From Whalleya microplaca (lineage: Eukaryota; Ascomycota; Sordariomycetes; Xylariales; Xylariaceae), in NCBI GenBank assembly GCA_022497155.1, contig MU385719.1, positions 744,001 through 808,000 of the forward strand: a DNA stretch of 64,000 bases, written 5' to 3'. Made by a program: the position numbers and the translations under genes. Positions 22,941-33,585 of this stretch are shown here, piece by piece. Numbering within the stretch: position 1 is the stretch's first letter; every line of letters begins with the position of its first letter. The notes under the pieces are model-generated. The model ran no database searches. It saw only the letters and a list, made by a program, of their open reading frames with translations, and was not told the DNA's origin.

Positions 22941-23690
22941 CGAGCTCATACAAGCGTCTTTTTAGTCGTCAAGGCTGTAACGCATTTGTTTAGCTTAGGC
23001 CGTTTCGAGATGCGGCTGCTATACGGGGATGGCCTTTGCTGCTCCCAGCATATAGTTCGAGCTTATCTGAGCGTCGTCTTAGCCGCTTGTTGTTGGGATA
23101 TATTTGCTTAGCTTGGGCTGGTAGGAGACGCCGTTACGATAAAAGGATCGCATTTGTTGCTCCCGGCACTAATTCGAGCTTATTTGACCGTCGTCTTAGC
23201 CGCTCGTTGTTGGAACGCGTCCGCTCGGCTTGGGCGGTTAGGAGACGAGGATACGATGAGAGGATAGCGTTTGTTGCTCCCGGCACCTAGTGCGAGCTTA
23301 TTTGAGCATGGTCTGAGCCGCTCGTTGTTGATGCGCATTTGCTTCCAATAGCTTGGGCTGGTAGGAGACGCGGATACGATAACAGGACAAATTCGAGCTT
23401 ATTTGAAGCGTCGTCTTAGCCGCTTGCTGTTGGAACGCGTTCGCTCGGCTTGGGCTGGTAGGAGATGCGGATGATAACAGGACTAATTCGAGCTTATTTG
23501 AAGCGTCGTCTTAGCTGCTCGTTGTTGGAACGCGTTTGCTCGGCCTGGGCTGATAAGAGACGTGGCCACGAAAAGAAGATAGTGTTTGTTGCTCCCGGCG
23601 CATTATTCGAGTTTATTCGAGCCTATCCGAGCGTCGTCTTAGCCTTATCGTTCTTGGGACGCATTTACGTGGCTTAGGGCGTGGTCGGTC
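22941..23690. repeat. Degenerate minisatellite, unit about 117 bp, about seven copies
   Basis: A block beginning TTCGAGCTTATTTGAGCGTC recurs with its CGAGCTTA-type core starting at about 22941, 23058, 23175, 23293, 23394, 23489 and 23608-23618. Spacings are 117, 117, 118, 101, 95 and about 119-129 bp. Each full unit continues with GTCGTCTTAGCCGCT, then a TTGGAACGC-type segment, GCTTGGGCTGGTAGGAGACG and TTGTTGCTCCCGGCAC. The fourth and fifth copies lack about 20 bp, including the TTGTTGCTCCCGGC end. A unit of 117 is a multiple of three, and a frame stays open through two to three units, but there is no protein-family resemblance, so it is treated as non-coding. Confidence 0.9.
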
Positions 23691-24019
23691 AAGTTAAATC
23701 AAGCGAATGGGCGGAATCGCGAATCCGACGAGATACGAAAATTAGCGGGCAGATTCGGCTGGCGTGGCTGCGGTCGAGATAACCTTTAGTAAGATAGGCA
23801 ATAAAGACCATACGAATCCATCATGACGCGTTCGGTGCGCGGTGACGAGTGGCGCTATGCGTATTCGAGCCCATTATTCAACATCGAGTCGAGTCCAGTC
23901 GGATCACGTGAAATGTCACCTAACCTCGCAGCGAAAGAGGGAGCACCTTCGATGAAGGTGATGAGACACGCAGGCGCGGAGTGCACGGGTGACGATGGAC
24001 GTAGTTATTGTAGCTACGT
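23691..24019. other. Short spacer between the minisatellite and AAR2
   Basis: This 329-bp stretch covers the downstream flank of AAR2. It is fairly GC-rich (GCG/CGA-rich around 23700-23850) and has no gene. Antisense frames that run from here into AAR2 are shadows of that gene. Confidence 0.55.
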
Positions 24020-25594
24020 TCACCTCTCCCAAGACACCAGCCCCGCCTCGCGGCCGTTCCCCTCCAGCTCCACGACCACGGGCGCGAACTCGCCCCTCTC
24101 GTCCTCGTCTTCGAAATCCGACAACTCCGCCTGCACGACCTCGCCATCCTCCAACATGACGTTTCCCGAACGCACGTACTCGCCCCTGAGGTCCCAGCCC
24201 AGCCGCCACAGAAACGCCTCGAGATCCGCGAAGGCCGCGCCGACGGCGAGCTGATCGCGCGTGATGCCGTCCCCGAGCGCCAGCAGCGCCTCGTCGAGCC
24301 GCGCCTTGTACGTGACCAGCGTCCGCTGCAGCTTCCGCGCGTTCCCGGGCGCCGTCTCGAACACGTCGCCCTCGAGGTTGCGCTCGTTGTGCACGAGCTG
24401 CGCGTGCACGGTGCGCACGAGGTCGCGGGCCAGCGCCGGCGCCGCGGTCGTCAGCCCGTAGGAGCGGAAGATCACGCGCGAGAGCAGGAACCACCATTGC
24501 TCGAGGCACGAGAAGTTGCCCAGGTGCATGCCCGTCAGGAATGCGAACTGCAGCTCCCCGACCAGGTCGCTGGGGCTGTGGTTGTTGTTGTTGTTGTCTG
24601 TGGGGTTCGAGATCGTAGCGAGAACCCAGCCCGTTGGGTCGAGAGCCTGCCGCGTCCGCTCCGAGCCTGAGGCTTCTGGGTTGATAAGGGGCCCGTCCAT
24701 CGGGAACGTGAAGCGTAGCTGCGACCCGTTCGCGTAGAGGCGCGCCTCCTCGGCTATGCTCGCCTCGCCGGCGACGCGGTCGAAGGTTGTGACGGGCCAA
24801 CTTCGCTGCGGCTTGCCGGTTAGCCTGTTCAGAAGGTCGGCGTTTATTGCAAACGTGAGTTGGAACCAGATATTATTTGCATTAGTTAAAAAAGAGGGAA
24901 GGGGGTCGGCTTCCTTAGTCTGTGCTGTTGGGGTTACCCCTGATGTGGCGGCCCCAAGCTGGTAAGGCGTGAGATCTCCAAAGACTTGCTGTAGTCTCTC
25001 CCTTTGAAACCTCTCTTCCGCCTGACTAGCAGGATCATTGAGAACTTCGTTGAATTTATCCCATTGCTTGACATACACCTCTCCTGGTTCGTGGTCTTCT
25101 CTTTTGGGCGTGACAATCCAATATGCACTCCTCGATGACGTTGATTCGGAGGGCGCAACCCAGAATAGGTGTGCACCAGTCGGGATATTTCGAAACCCCT
25201 GAAAAGGCTGACTGGTTGTAAATGACATTGTATCACAGCCGACCGTAAAGTTTGCAGGTAGGTCGTCTAAGAGAAGGACGTCGCCTCCCTTAGGAAACCC
25301 GGGTCTAGAATCCAACAGCTCCATAGTGGTGAGATCCGGTATAGTAAGTGGCGTTGCCGGATCTTGGTCTTCCTTGGGCTCGTGGACTCGAAGCGAGCCA
25401 AGCGGGATAGCACCAGTGACTGTCAATGATTCAACCGACTTGGCGGATCTGATGGAGTGCAGGCTCGGCGATTCAGCAGATAGTTGGCAGGGCGGAGAGT
25501 GTACGTTAGGATCGGAATCCGAAATTGGAGGCGGATAGATTTCGACAGCCACCCCACAATTACCCGCTGTCGGGATCTCCTTCTGTGGGTCCAT
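24020..25594 (-). CDS. AAR2: AAR2, U5 snRNP assembly factor, 524 aa, single exon
   Basis: Aar2 binds Prp8 in cytoplasmic U5 snRNP and is exchanged for Brr2 during maturation, so it is a splicing assembly factor. The frame runs from ATG 25594 to a stop at 24020 without introns. The first about 100 residues are a low-complexity extension. The family N-terminal domain follows: DVLLLDDLPANFTVGCDTMS and FQGFRNIPTGAHLFWVAP (residues about 105-150). The C-terminal helical domain includes LVGELQFAFLTGMHLGNFSC and EQWWFLLSRVIF. An Asn-rich insert (TDNNNNNHSPSD) lies near residue 330. At 524 residues it is longer than the yeast and human proteins, explained by the extension, the insert and an acidic tail. 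High GC over the 3' half gives a long antisense shadow frame. Confidence 0.95.
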   Translation of the reverse strand: MDPQKEIPTAGNCGVAVEIYPPPISDSDPNVHSPPCQLSAESPSLHSIRSAKSVESLTVTGAIPLGSLRVHEPKEDQDPATPLTIPDLTTMELLDSRPGFPKGGDVLLLDDLPANFTVGCDTMSFTTSQPFQGFRNIPTGAHLFWVAPSESTSSRSAYWIVTPKREDHEPGEVYVKQWDKFNEVLNDPASQAEERFQRERLQQVFGDLTPYQLGAATSGVTPTAQTKEADPLPSFLTNANNIWFQLTFAINADLLNRLTGKPQRSWPVTTFDRVAGEASIAEEARLYANGSQLRFTFPMDGPLINPEASGSERTRQALDPTGWVLATISNPTDNNNNNHSPSDLVGELQFAFLTGMHLGNFSCLEQWWFLLSRVIFRSYGLTTAAPALARDLVRTVHAQLVHNERNLEGDVFETAPGNARKLQRTLVTYKARLDEALLALGDGITRDQLAVGAAFADLEAFLWRLGWDLRGEYVRSGNVMLEDGEVVQAELSDFEDEDERGEFAPVVVELEGNGREAGLVSWER

Positions 25595-28500
25595 CTGCGG
25601 CTGGACGTGAATAAGGAGTTGAATTAAACTTCAGTGCACTTATAACAAGTAGTTTCGAACACCTTTGAATCTAGCTGTTAAGGTGTATGTGACTTCTTCT
25701 AGCGTAGTGTTAGTTATAAGGGTTTGCTATGTTGTGTAAGCCCCGGAGTCGAACAGTGGTGTGACGGGCGCCAAAGTTGTCACGCCACGAAAGACGGTAT
25801 AAGTTGGGGGTGCAGCCGGTGCAGCTGGTGTAGCTTGTTACAAGGGAGTTTAAATACTTCGAGTGGCAGGCAAATTTGTATATCAGGGCGATTTTCAGGG
25901 TCCTACCAGAAGAGTGACGTTGAGTGGGATGGACGAGGGGTACATGTAGATGGTATGAATCCGTTTGGATGCTGACTCCATGTACGTCATAAGGTGACTT
26001 CAGACATAACCACCAACATCGATAAAGTCGTGAACTACAACTTAAGCGATACCGATAGGCAGAAACTTCCCACTATTGCTTCGCCACGTATTGCACCAAT
26101 TTCAACATCTCCGAAAATCAGATGCAGTGTACGTATGTCAAACATGTCAGCCAGGAATTCTGTGCGGCTTGGGCGGCCGATGATATCCATTTCGTTTATA
26201 TATTACGGCCGACGCAAGAAAAGCTGTCGGCCTATGACGGCAGGTTGCGAGCGGCACGACATACGGAGTTGAATGTTTACAGGGGGTAAACATGAAACGA
26301 CTCCTCAAAGAAATAATCAATTCCGTCTTGAGTCAATTCAAGAGCCGGTTTCGAAAAGCGGTATAACTGCGTAAGCCGTTGTGGGCGCCAATGTGGGAGT
26401 TGACAAGTCTGCAATCAGGGGCTTTAGACTGAAAGGGGGTGTCATCATGAAGACCTGAATGAATGGCCTTCCTTACGACGAATTGCGACGAATAAATTGA
26501 TAAATCGCTCAGCCTCAAGCGGTGAGCTATATTGTGCATTTGAAGCCCCGTGTCTTCTTGCATCCTCGAGTTTCATGAGTTTGGATCCCTCCGCTCAGCT
26601 TATTGCCATCGGAGCTCATAGGTAGATATGTCTCATGTAGACGCAGACGAGTTTTCATATGCCATCTGCGACGAGTAGACTATAACCATCGGTTTGAGGC
26701 GAGGATTCCAGACCATCCCAGACTTATGTATAGCTATCTCGAATAGCGAGCGATACCTAGTTAGTATAAGTACTGCTTCGTGCTAGTCTTATGTAAAGGC
26801 ATAGCGGACACGGGCATTCATCCGGGAGGCGCTAGAATCAAAGGAGCAGGCTCTAGAATACCGATCTGAGTTAGTTAGAGGCGACGCCAAAAAGATGGGA
26901 TAAAATAAAATAAAGTCCATCCATCCTATTCCCTTCCTGTCACCTTCGCGAGACAGCCCCGCCCATCCCGCCATCCCGGGATTGATGTGCACATGGGACA
27001 TTTTAGTGGTCTGGCGGGCCGCTGCGCGCTGCACTGCATGCTTCCATATGCATGGGGGTGGGAGGGGGAGGATGTGGCATGGCATGGCGGGCATGGATGG
27101 AATGGACGTTACTGCAACTATGTACGTCAAACGTTGGGCCGGGCGCCATCTGCCAAAGAAAGTCTCCCTTTCCCCCCTTGTCTAGCCTGCCCGTCGTCTA
27201 CACACCAACAGCCATCGTCGTGCCTGCCGTCTGCAGCGCGGTCCTGTTAGAGTCGGCACTAACTTTGCACACTTGTAACCTCACTAAAAACCGCCCATGC
27301 GCCGTCCGGAGAATTTTTGCAGTGCCTAACGTACGCTTGTTAGGCTGCTGCATGGGTTCGGGTTCGGTTCGGTTGCTACCATCGATCACCCATTATATTA
27401 GCAATGTACGTGTACTTAGGACTGCCGTGCTAAAGGTTGGCCGCATAAGAGGCGGCCTTTAGTCGACAGCTACGGCTACCACTCACTATTTAACCTTGTA
27501 GTGTATACATTTACATATATGCAACCTGCACACACGGTACGAAGCGTTGGTGCCCGTCTCTGAAACCTAACTTAGAATCCGGGGAATATTTAGCAGTTGG
27601 CAGATGCTTATCAGAACTCCACGTGAGGCTGAATCTTGTTATTTTCAACTTCACCCGTCCCCATCCTGCTCTTCTCTACGGCGATTGAGGTGAGCGAGAC
27701 GATCCTGTCCTATTTGAAACGGCCATTTGTGCATCAATGAGATAGCGAAAATTAAACAGGCGACCAAATAAGAAGCCAAGCGTCTCAATTACAGCAATGG
27801 TGCTGTGTAGAACTGTAGAGGCGTAGAGTCGATGGACCGACCCCCTTTCATAAGGCTGACGATAATTATGCATACATATAGCCAGTGCATGTTCTTGCTC
27901 ACATAGATGAACCGTTAAACAATAAATAGACGCTACGAAAACAACAAGAGTATTTCCAGCGCGTCTCTACCCCGGCCAAGGCGTTGTGCCACGGCATCTT
28001 CCACCCATCCCAGGTCAGGCCCATTGGCATTGGCGGAAGGGTTATTCTGTTAGTCGTGCATGAGCGGGAAACGGAGGTACATTATTACTGTGTCACAGCA
28101 GGCAATTATTCGTAACACGTACATGCATTCTGCCAAGACCTTTAGGGATGCAACGATGGCGGCGGATCGGCTGTGCGTCTACAGTACGCAGTACAGCTAG
28201 TTTACTTATGTACTTGGTAGACAGGTTCGTGCAACCACACTAAAAATCAGTAGCGAGGGGAGCTTGCTGTCGACTCTCACGCATCATGGGCATGGCTGCA
28301 TGGGCGCCTCGTGGCTACGTAGCACAGGAACCTGAGCTAATAAAGCGTCCTAGTGTAGATTGGGCCGTTTCTACCACCCTAAGCCTCACCTTCGTCGCCC
28401 ATCCGAGTACAGCTAGGCTAATAAGTCCTCCCTTCGGGGATTTTATAAGCCAGCCGTGCGTCTACATGCCGCAGCATGCAGCACCCATGCACAGCTATGT

Positions 28501-29349
28501 AATCCATCTAACCTCAACCACAGCTCCCAAATAGAAAACACGCAGAAACACAAGCGGAAGCGTCTACATCATATTCGAATGAAGTCAATTGATTTGATTC
28601 AAAGCAAGCGCTGCATATATTTACGGGCCTATCAACCACCTCTCAGATCCAGGCCCCTCTTTGCAATTGTAGTCTTGACCTATTCGTAGTCCAAGCTAGC
28701 GAAGACCTGGCCCAGGAACAGGCACGCAAGATATTAAGAACCGAAGAAAAAATAAAGCATGCCGGAAACACCTCTCCGCGAAGCCATTCTCCATATGTTA
28801 GGCCGACCAGATGACGACGCCGAACCGATGTGTAACACCTTGCCTCGATGATGCAGAGCCTAGTAGCTCAAATTCCCGCCCATTACTCCCCCGAAACGCG
28901 GTGCCAGCCCGAGATACCGTATATCATCCGTGTCATCAAGCTGAAGAATGCAAGCCTCCTACCACTCCATTCCAAGCCGGCCGTAGACCTATGTTGTATG
29001 CGAGGAACAAAAGATATCATTGACACGTGTACGTGGAATCGTCGAATCTGACACCGAACCGGGAATGCTCCGAAGGTGATGCTGTTGTAAAAAATTTTTA
29101 AGTGTCAGGGGTAAAGTCATATAGAAGATATAAACAGCGAATTTGTCGCCGCAAGGGTACCGCATTGACGTATCGTACAACCGACGAGGCTCACTCATCA
29201 GTGGTGAGTATATTGCCCTCCGCTGGACTAGACAAGTAGCTGATATAACGGTCTGCACACTTTGGCTGTTGCCCATAGGTACAACCCATCTTCAGGCCAA
29301 CTTGCCTAGAAATTCCTAATGATACGTACGATACGTACGAATGGCCCAT
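25595..29349. other. Long intergenic region between AAR2 and CON7
   Basis: About 3.8 kb with no recognisable gene. It contains upstream sequence of AAR2 (25595-26300), a GC-richer patch at 26930-27250 with GGCATGG-type repeats, and a hairpin at 27430-27462 (CTAAA...GGCCGC and GCGGCC TTTAG arms). Short overlapping frames around 27000-27460 lie in three phases at once and none has a family signature. Neither tRNA nor snRNA was found. Confidence 0.5.
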
Positions 29350-29412
29350 TCGAATCAACGCGAACCACGCGAACCAATGCGAATCAACGCGAGCCATGCG
29401 AATCACGCGAAC
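29350..29412. repeat. Degenerate short tandem repeat (GCGAAYCAA-type) downstream of CON7
   Basis: A 9-11-bp motif, variously GCGAACCAC, GCGAACCAAT, GCGAATCAAC, GCGAGCCAT and GCGAATCAC, recurs about seven times just beyond the CON7 stop codon (29483), preceded by a doubled GATACGTAC. It probably lies in the CON7 3' UTR or terminator region. Confidence 0.8.
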
Positions 29413-29482
29413 CCCCTAACCAGTGGATCCGTAAGTTGAGGGGAAAACTTCAACGGCCCGGCTCGATACATATCCAGTTCCC

Positions 29483-31100
29483 CTATTCGCGTTGAGTATA
29501 CATAGATTGATTCTGCGGTGCATATGGCGATGCTGGCTGTTGGTACCCAGAATACATATGGTTTGTAGGGCTATACTCAGGGAGTTGCTGTTGAGGGACA
29601 GTCGCCGATGGCGGAGCCGGATACTGAGTCGGCTGATAACCGATAGGTGGTAATTGGCGGCCAGCGGAATATGATGACGGAGCCTGTGCTGCATCACCAC
29701 CTTGAGGGTCAGCTCCGTTCTGAGCCTGAGCGGCAGCGGCAGCAGCTGCCTGCGCATGGCGTTGGCGGTCTGCCTCTTCGGCCGCCTTGCGCTGCTGCTC
29801 CTCCTCCTTTTTGCGGGCTTTCCATTCCTTCCTAATCTCTTTGAATTCTATTACAAAGTATACAAGTTAGCAACGTGACACAACGACCAACGCTCGAGAG
29901 ACAAAGGGTGCAACCCTCTTTGGAAACAATAATTTGCCTGATTGGCTAAGGTTTGGTGAATGCTCAACTACCGCCGACTCTTTACTCTAGCGATAGCTAA
30001 ATAAAAGAAGCGGATGACGCTCCAACAATACATCATTCATTACACACGAAGGGTATATACTTTGCGTCAAGGGATTTTTTGAAAGAGTGTACTTACCTTC
30101 TGGTGTTCGCTTCTGTCCATGACTCTGCATTGTAACATGGGCATTCAAGTGATTTAGCGTACCATAGGCTTTTTCGCAACCATTCCAACCGCATTTATAC
30201 ATACGCTCAATCTCCTCATAACGTCGCCGAGGCCTCTTATGTTGTTGCGCTCCAGGGATTGGCACAAACGAGTAGACCTGCTGCGCACCATACTGTCAAT
30301 ATCATCAGCCACCTCACATGGTCATATTAGAAAGGGACAAGCGTAGCATTCTTTGGGACGGCACCATCGGCTTTTGCCACTCGAGAACGAGGTTGCAGCC
30401 TCGTAAGTGGGATTCAATGATGCCACATGTCTCATAGCCGTTACGGAATATGCGATCTGATATTCGCAACGCCACGGTTAGAAAAGAAAGAAGCACCTAC
30501 CTGAGGGGGTCGTCCTGGAGCTGCTGATGTCGCAGTATGAGGAAAGACCTGGTGTGGATGAGGCATCTGGCCGGCGGGATGTCCATAATTGGCCCAGTCA
30601 GGTCGGGGCTGCGTAGTATATATGCTGCCGGCGCTTTGGGGATAGCTGTGCGACATGTCTTGCGGCGGCGGCGCGTAAGGCGAGTATTGACCGTGCGCGT
30701 AGGTAGGACTAGGAGCGGCGATGGAAGGATCTATGGGTACATCGCTGTCAGATTTAACCTGATGGGACGGATGATTCCGTCCGTCTTGCAAAGGCATGGA
30801 CGGACTTGTTGGTGTTTGCGCCATACCTCCGCTACTACCACTGTGGTTGCTCGCTGGATGGTATTGGCGAAGACTGTGTTCTGGGAAAGAACTTGTAGAC
30901 CTCGCTGACGGAGGATAAGTGCTGTACTCTGACGTGGGCGTGGCAGAGGTCGAGTAATTGCTCGTACGCGCTTCCTGGCTAGGGTATTGTGCAGCAGACG
31001 AGTGATCTGCAGAGGAAGCTTCAGACTGAGTGTCGTCGTAGGTGCTTGGATAGGGCGATGGCAAACCTGTCTGCGAATATTCGGCGACGCCCCGTTCCAT
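29483..31100 (-). CDS. CON7: CON7-type C2H2 zinc-finger transcription factor, three exons, 386 aa
   Basis: In Magnaporthe, Con7 controls conidium shape, appressorium formation and many infection genes; homologues are found across filamentous ascomycetes. Exon 1 (31100 to 30501) encodes 200 residues of Ser/Pro/Tyr-rich activation-type sequence. Exon 2 (30292 to 30097) carries the signature VYSFVPIPGAQQHKRPRRRY and one C2H2 finger (Cys234, Cys239, His252, His258). Exon 3 (29847 to 29483) continues EEFKEIRKEWKARKKEEE, a charged probable coiled coil, then an Ala/Gln-rich and Pro/Gln/Tyr-rich tail ending MYTQRE. The two introns, 208 nt (30500 to 30293, GTAGGT) and 249 nt (30096 to 29848, GTAAGT), are long for this genome. 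Both flanks are gene-poor, as often seen for developmental regulators. Confidence 0.93.
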
Positions 31101-33550
31101 AAGGCTGGGCGTTGGCGGCGTTTAGCCTTAAGGGCTACTTGGAGATCTGATTACAGGCTCCGTCTCCCAAAAGGCACTCAAAGATGCTTAGTAGTATGGT
31201 ACTGTGCGCGACGGAGACGATGGGGGCGTTTGCGTGTGTTGGTTTGATTTCACTACCAGGAACGATAGAAAGACCAAAGACCGGGGAATTTTAGTGGTTA
31301 AGCCAGCTTAAGTACGGCCACTTAGGAAAAGTGTCCAGGTCGTAGTCGTATATAAGGCTGCTCAATATATGATAAGGAAGAGGTATTAGAGTTGCACCAC
31401 GGAATAAGCTGCGGCGCTTTGGCGTATTTGTGAGTAGCAGCTGGGGCTTCGATGGAAGACTGATCCAGAGGAGATAGCGTAGATCTTGCGGCCTTTCCTA
31501 ATATCGACAGGCTTGGTCGGATGAAATAGTCTCGAACTAGATCCACCAAGCCCACAAGCCTATCAGCCACCAGGTGGTGCTGAAGAACGTACTGCGTACA
31601 GTCAGATAGTACAGGTACGTAACTGACTAAGAGATGTGGCCCCCCTAAATGGATCGCTGGAAGGCTAAGCAAGGGCCCTTGAGCTTGCTTTCAGATCACG
31701 GGCACCAACAGGTGTGAACCAAAGGTGATGTATTGCACCTCAGATATGCCTGCACCGTTTATCGTCGATGCAGACAGAAGGTTCTTAAGGAGGGGGGGGG
31801 GGACGCAGGTGGGATAGCCAGCACTGAGCACGATGGGGTGCAGGCCGCGGATCTAGTTTCCCTTACGGACGCCTTGGTATGAAGGTGTATCTCGACCAGG
31901 TCCAGAGGTCCAGAGACCATCCAGCAGTGGAGAGGGAAGAAAGTTGACTAAAATAGTGCGAAAGTGAAATGGGGAGGGCTGGGATGACGGAACGATGCCG
32001 AAAGCTACTTAGACTGTAATGCCTAAGGCCTGCTGCTCGAGATATAGTATCAGGGGGTAAAAGATGGGCACCTCAGAAGGTTTGGCTCGGCGCGATTAGA
32101 ATTCTCGCAAGGACGATATCTGGAGCCACTAGACGACGACTAGGCCGACAGTTTACTGATAGACTGACTCCTGTTTTTCCAGTCCTCGCCCTCGCTCGTT
32201 TGACTCCCGTGGGCGTTGACGGACAGTGGTTAGATCGCCGACCTAGAGGGGTGACGTGCAGTGTATAATGTGGGCGTGATAATGAATCGGGTTGGTGTGT
32301 AATTCAAGCGGTGCTCTGACCCCGGTGACGACAGAATGCGATGTTGGAATATGTATCAAATCATGGAAATTTTAGTCTCCGAGGAAGCGTAGCCACGAGT
32401 TTGTTTAGATTGGGCTTAGTGAGCGCCTAGTGCCGAGGGGATGGGAGACGGTGATTTTTATATGCAGAAGAGATGCAAGCTCGAGGCACGACGCTGCAGT
32501 GCTGCTAGAAAACGCGTGGAAGTCTTGAATGTGCGACGCGATTGCCGAACCAGCATGGAGGAATGTACGGGGCAAGCTGGAAGGGCTGGTTGGTAATCTG
32601 TAATCCGTACCCAGGCGGCCAGGAAGGTTGGGAGGAATAGAAAATGGTTTAGTAGAAAGACTAGAAGGTCAGAAGTTTGCAGTGACGGACGGGATGGGAT
32701 TTGAGAAGTCAATTACTTAATTTTATTTATTCCGGTGGTCGGGTCTGCCACATACGTACAAAGTACACAATCGAGTTGCAGGGTTACCAAAGTACAAGAT
32801 GTTGAGAGCTGGGAATTGTGGAAGGAGTCGTTTCTTGTCTTCTGTATTCTGATTTCTTTTGGGATTCAGCGCCGACCCAGCGACCATACGACCTCATCAC
32901 TGGCCAGTGCGCACCATGCTCGTGCTACCTAGTCGTAACGTGCGGTGGTAATCCCGCTGCAACCAATCTGATCCAAACCTATCCACATGGGCTCCCCAAA
33001 TGGCAATGGCTGTCCAAGGTACCAGCAGGCTATACCATGTCTATGTATAGGTAGGTAAGTAGCAGTAGTGCATATTCATCTTCAGACTCTACCTAGCCTA
33101 TCTACCAAACACCAAACTTCCTAGCTTGCTTATTAGGCAGGAAAGGGCTGGCTGGTGAATATTCCTCCCCTCTTTTATCTGTTATATATATAATCCCATA
33201 TCCTCCTCTTCATCTTTGATTCCTTGATGCTTTGTCTTTCCATTCACCGTTCTATCTTTGTCACTATATCTCTCCCGCCTTTCGTCTTAACTCGCAGTAC
33301 TGTGCATATGAATTGTTCCTAAAGTGGAGCCTTCGAGACAAGAACAACAGGGATATTGGGTTGTGAAAAGAAAGAAGGGAAAAAAAAAATACATACTGCG
33401 TATATTGTACTGTACACGGTACGTGCATTGCAGGGGAGGGGGGAGGAGAGAACAAAAACGGGTCGCCAGTAGGGTCAGGTACCTCTTCAGATGAGGGCTT
33501 GCACAAATATCCAGTGCGGAGAGGCTGAGTAGTGCACACCGCACGACTCG
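31101..33550. other. Upstream region of CON7, no gene seen
   Basis: This is the first 2.4 kb of a 13-kb interval upstream of CON7 and should include its promoter and 5' leader. A run of 11 G lies at 31792-31802. Open frames are short, on both strands, without family resemblance. Long leaders with introns are common for such regulators but cannot be mapped here. Confidence 0.5.
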
Positions 33551-33584
<34 letters not shown>

Positions 33585-33585
33585 C
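33551..33585. repeat. (CAA)n microsatellite, about 11-12 units
   Basis: A perfect trinucleotide run lies about 2.45 kb upstream of the CON7 start and is followed by a small palindrome (ACGACGTCGT). It is embedded in non-coding sequence; the Cys- or Leu-run frames it creates on the minus strand are artefacts of the repeat. Confidence 0.95.

Noticed and set aside
23916..24800. 294-codon minus-strand frame with Arg/Gly/Ala-rich product
   Set aside because: It is another phase of the GC-rich 3' half of AAR2 on the same strand; AAR2 family blocks lie in the other frame.
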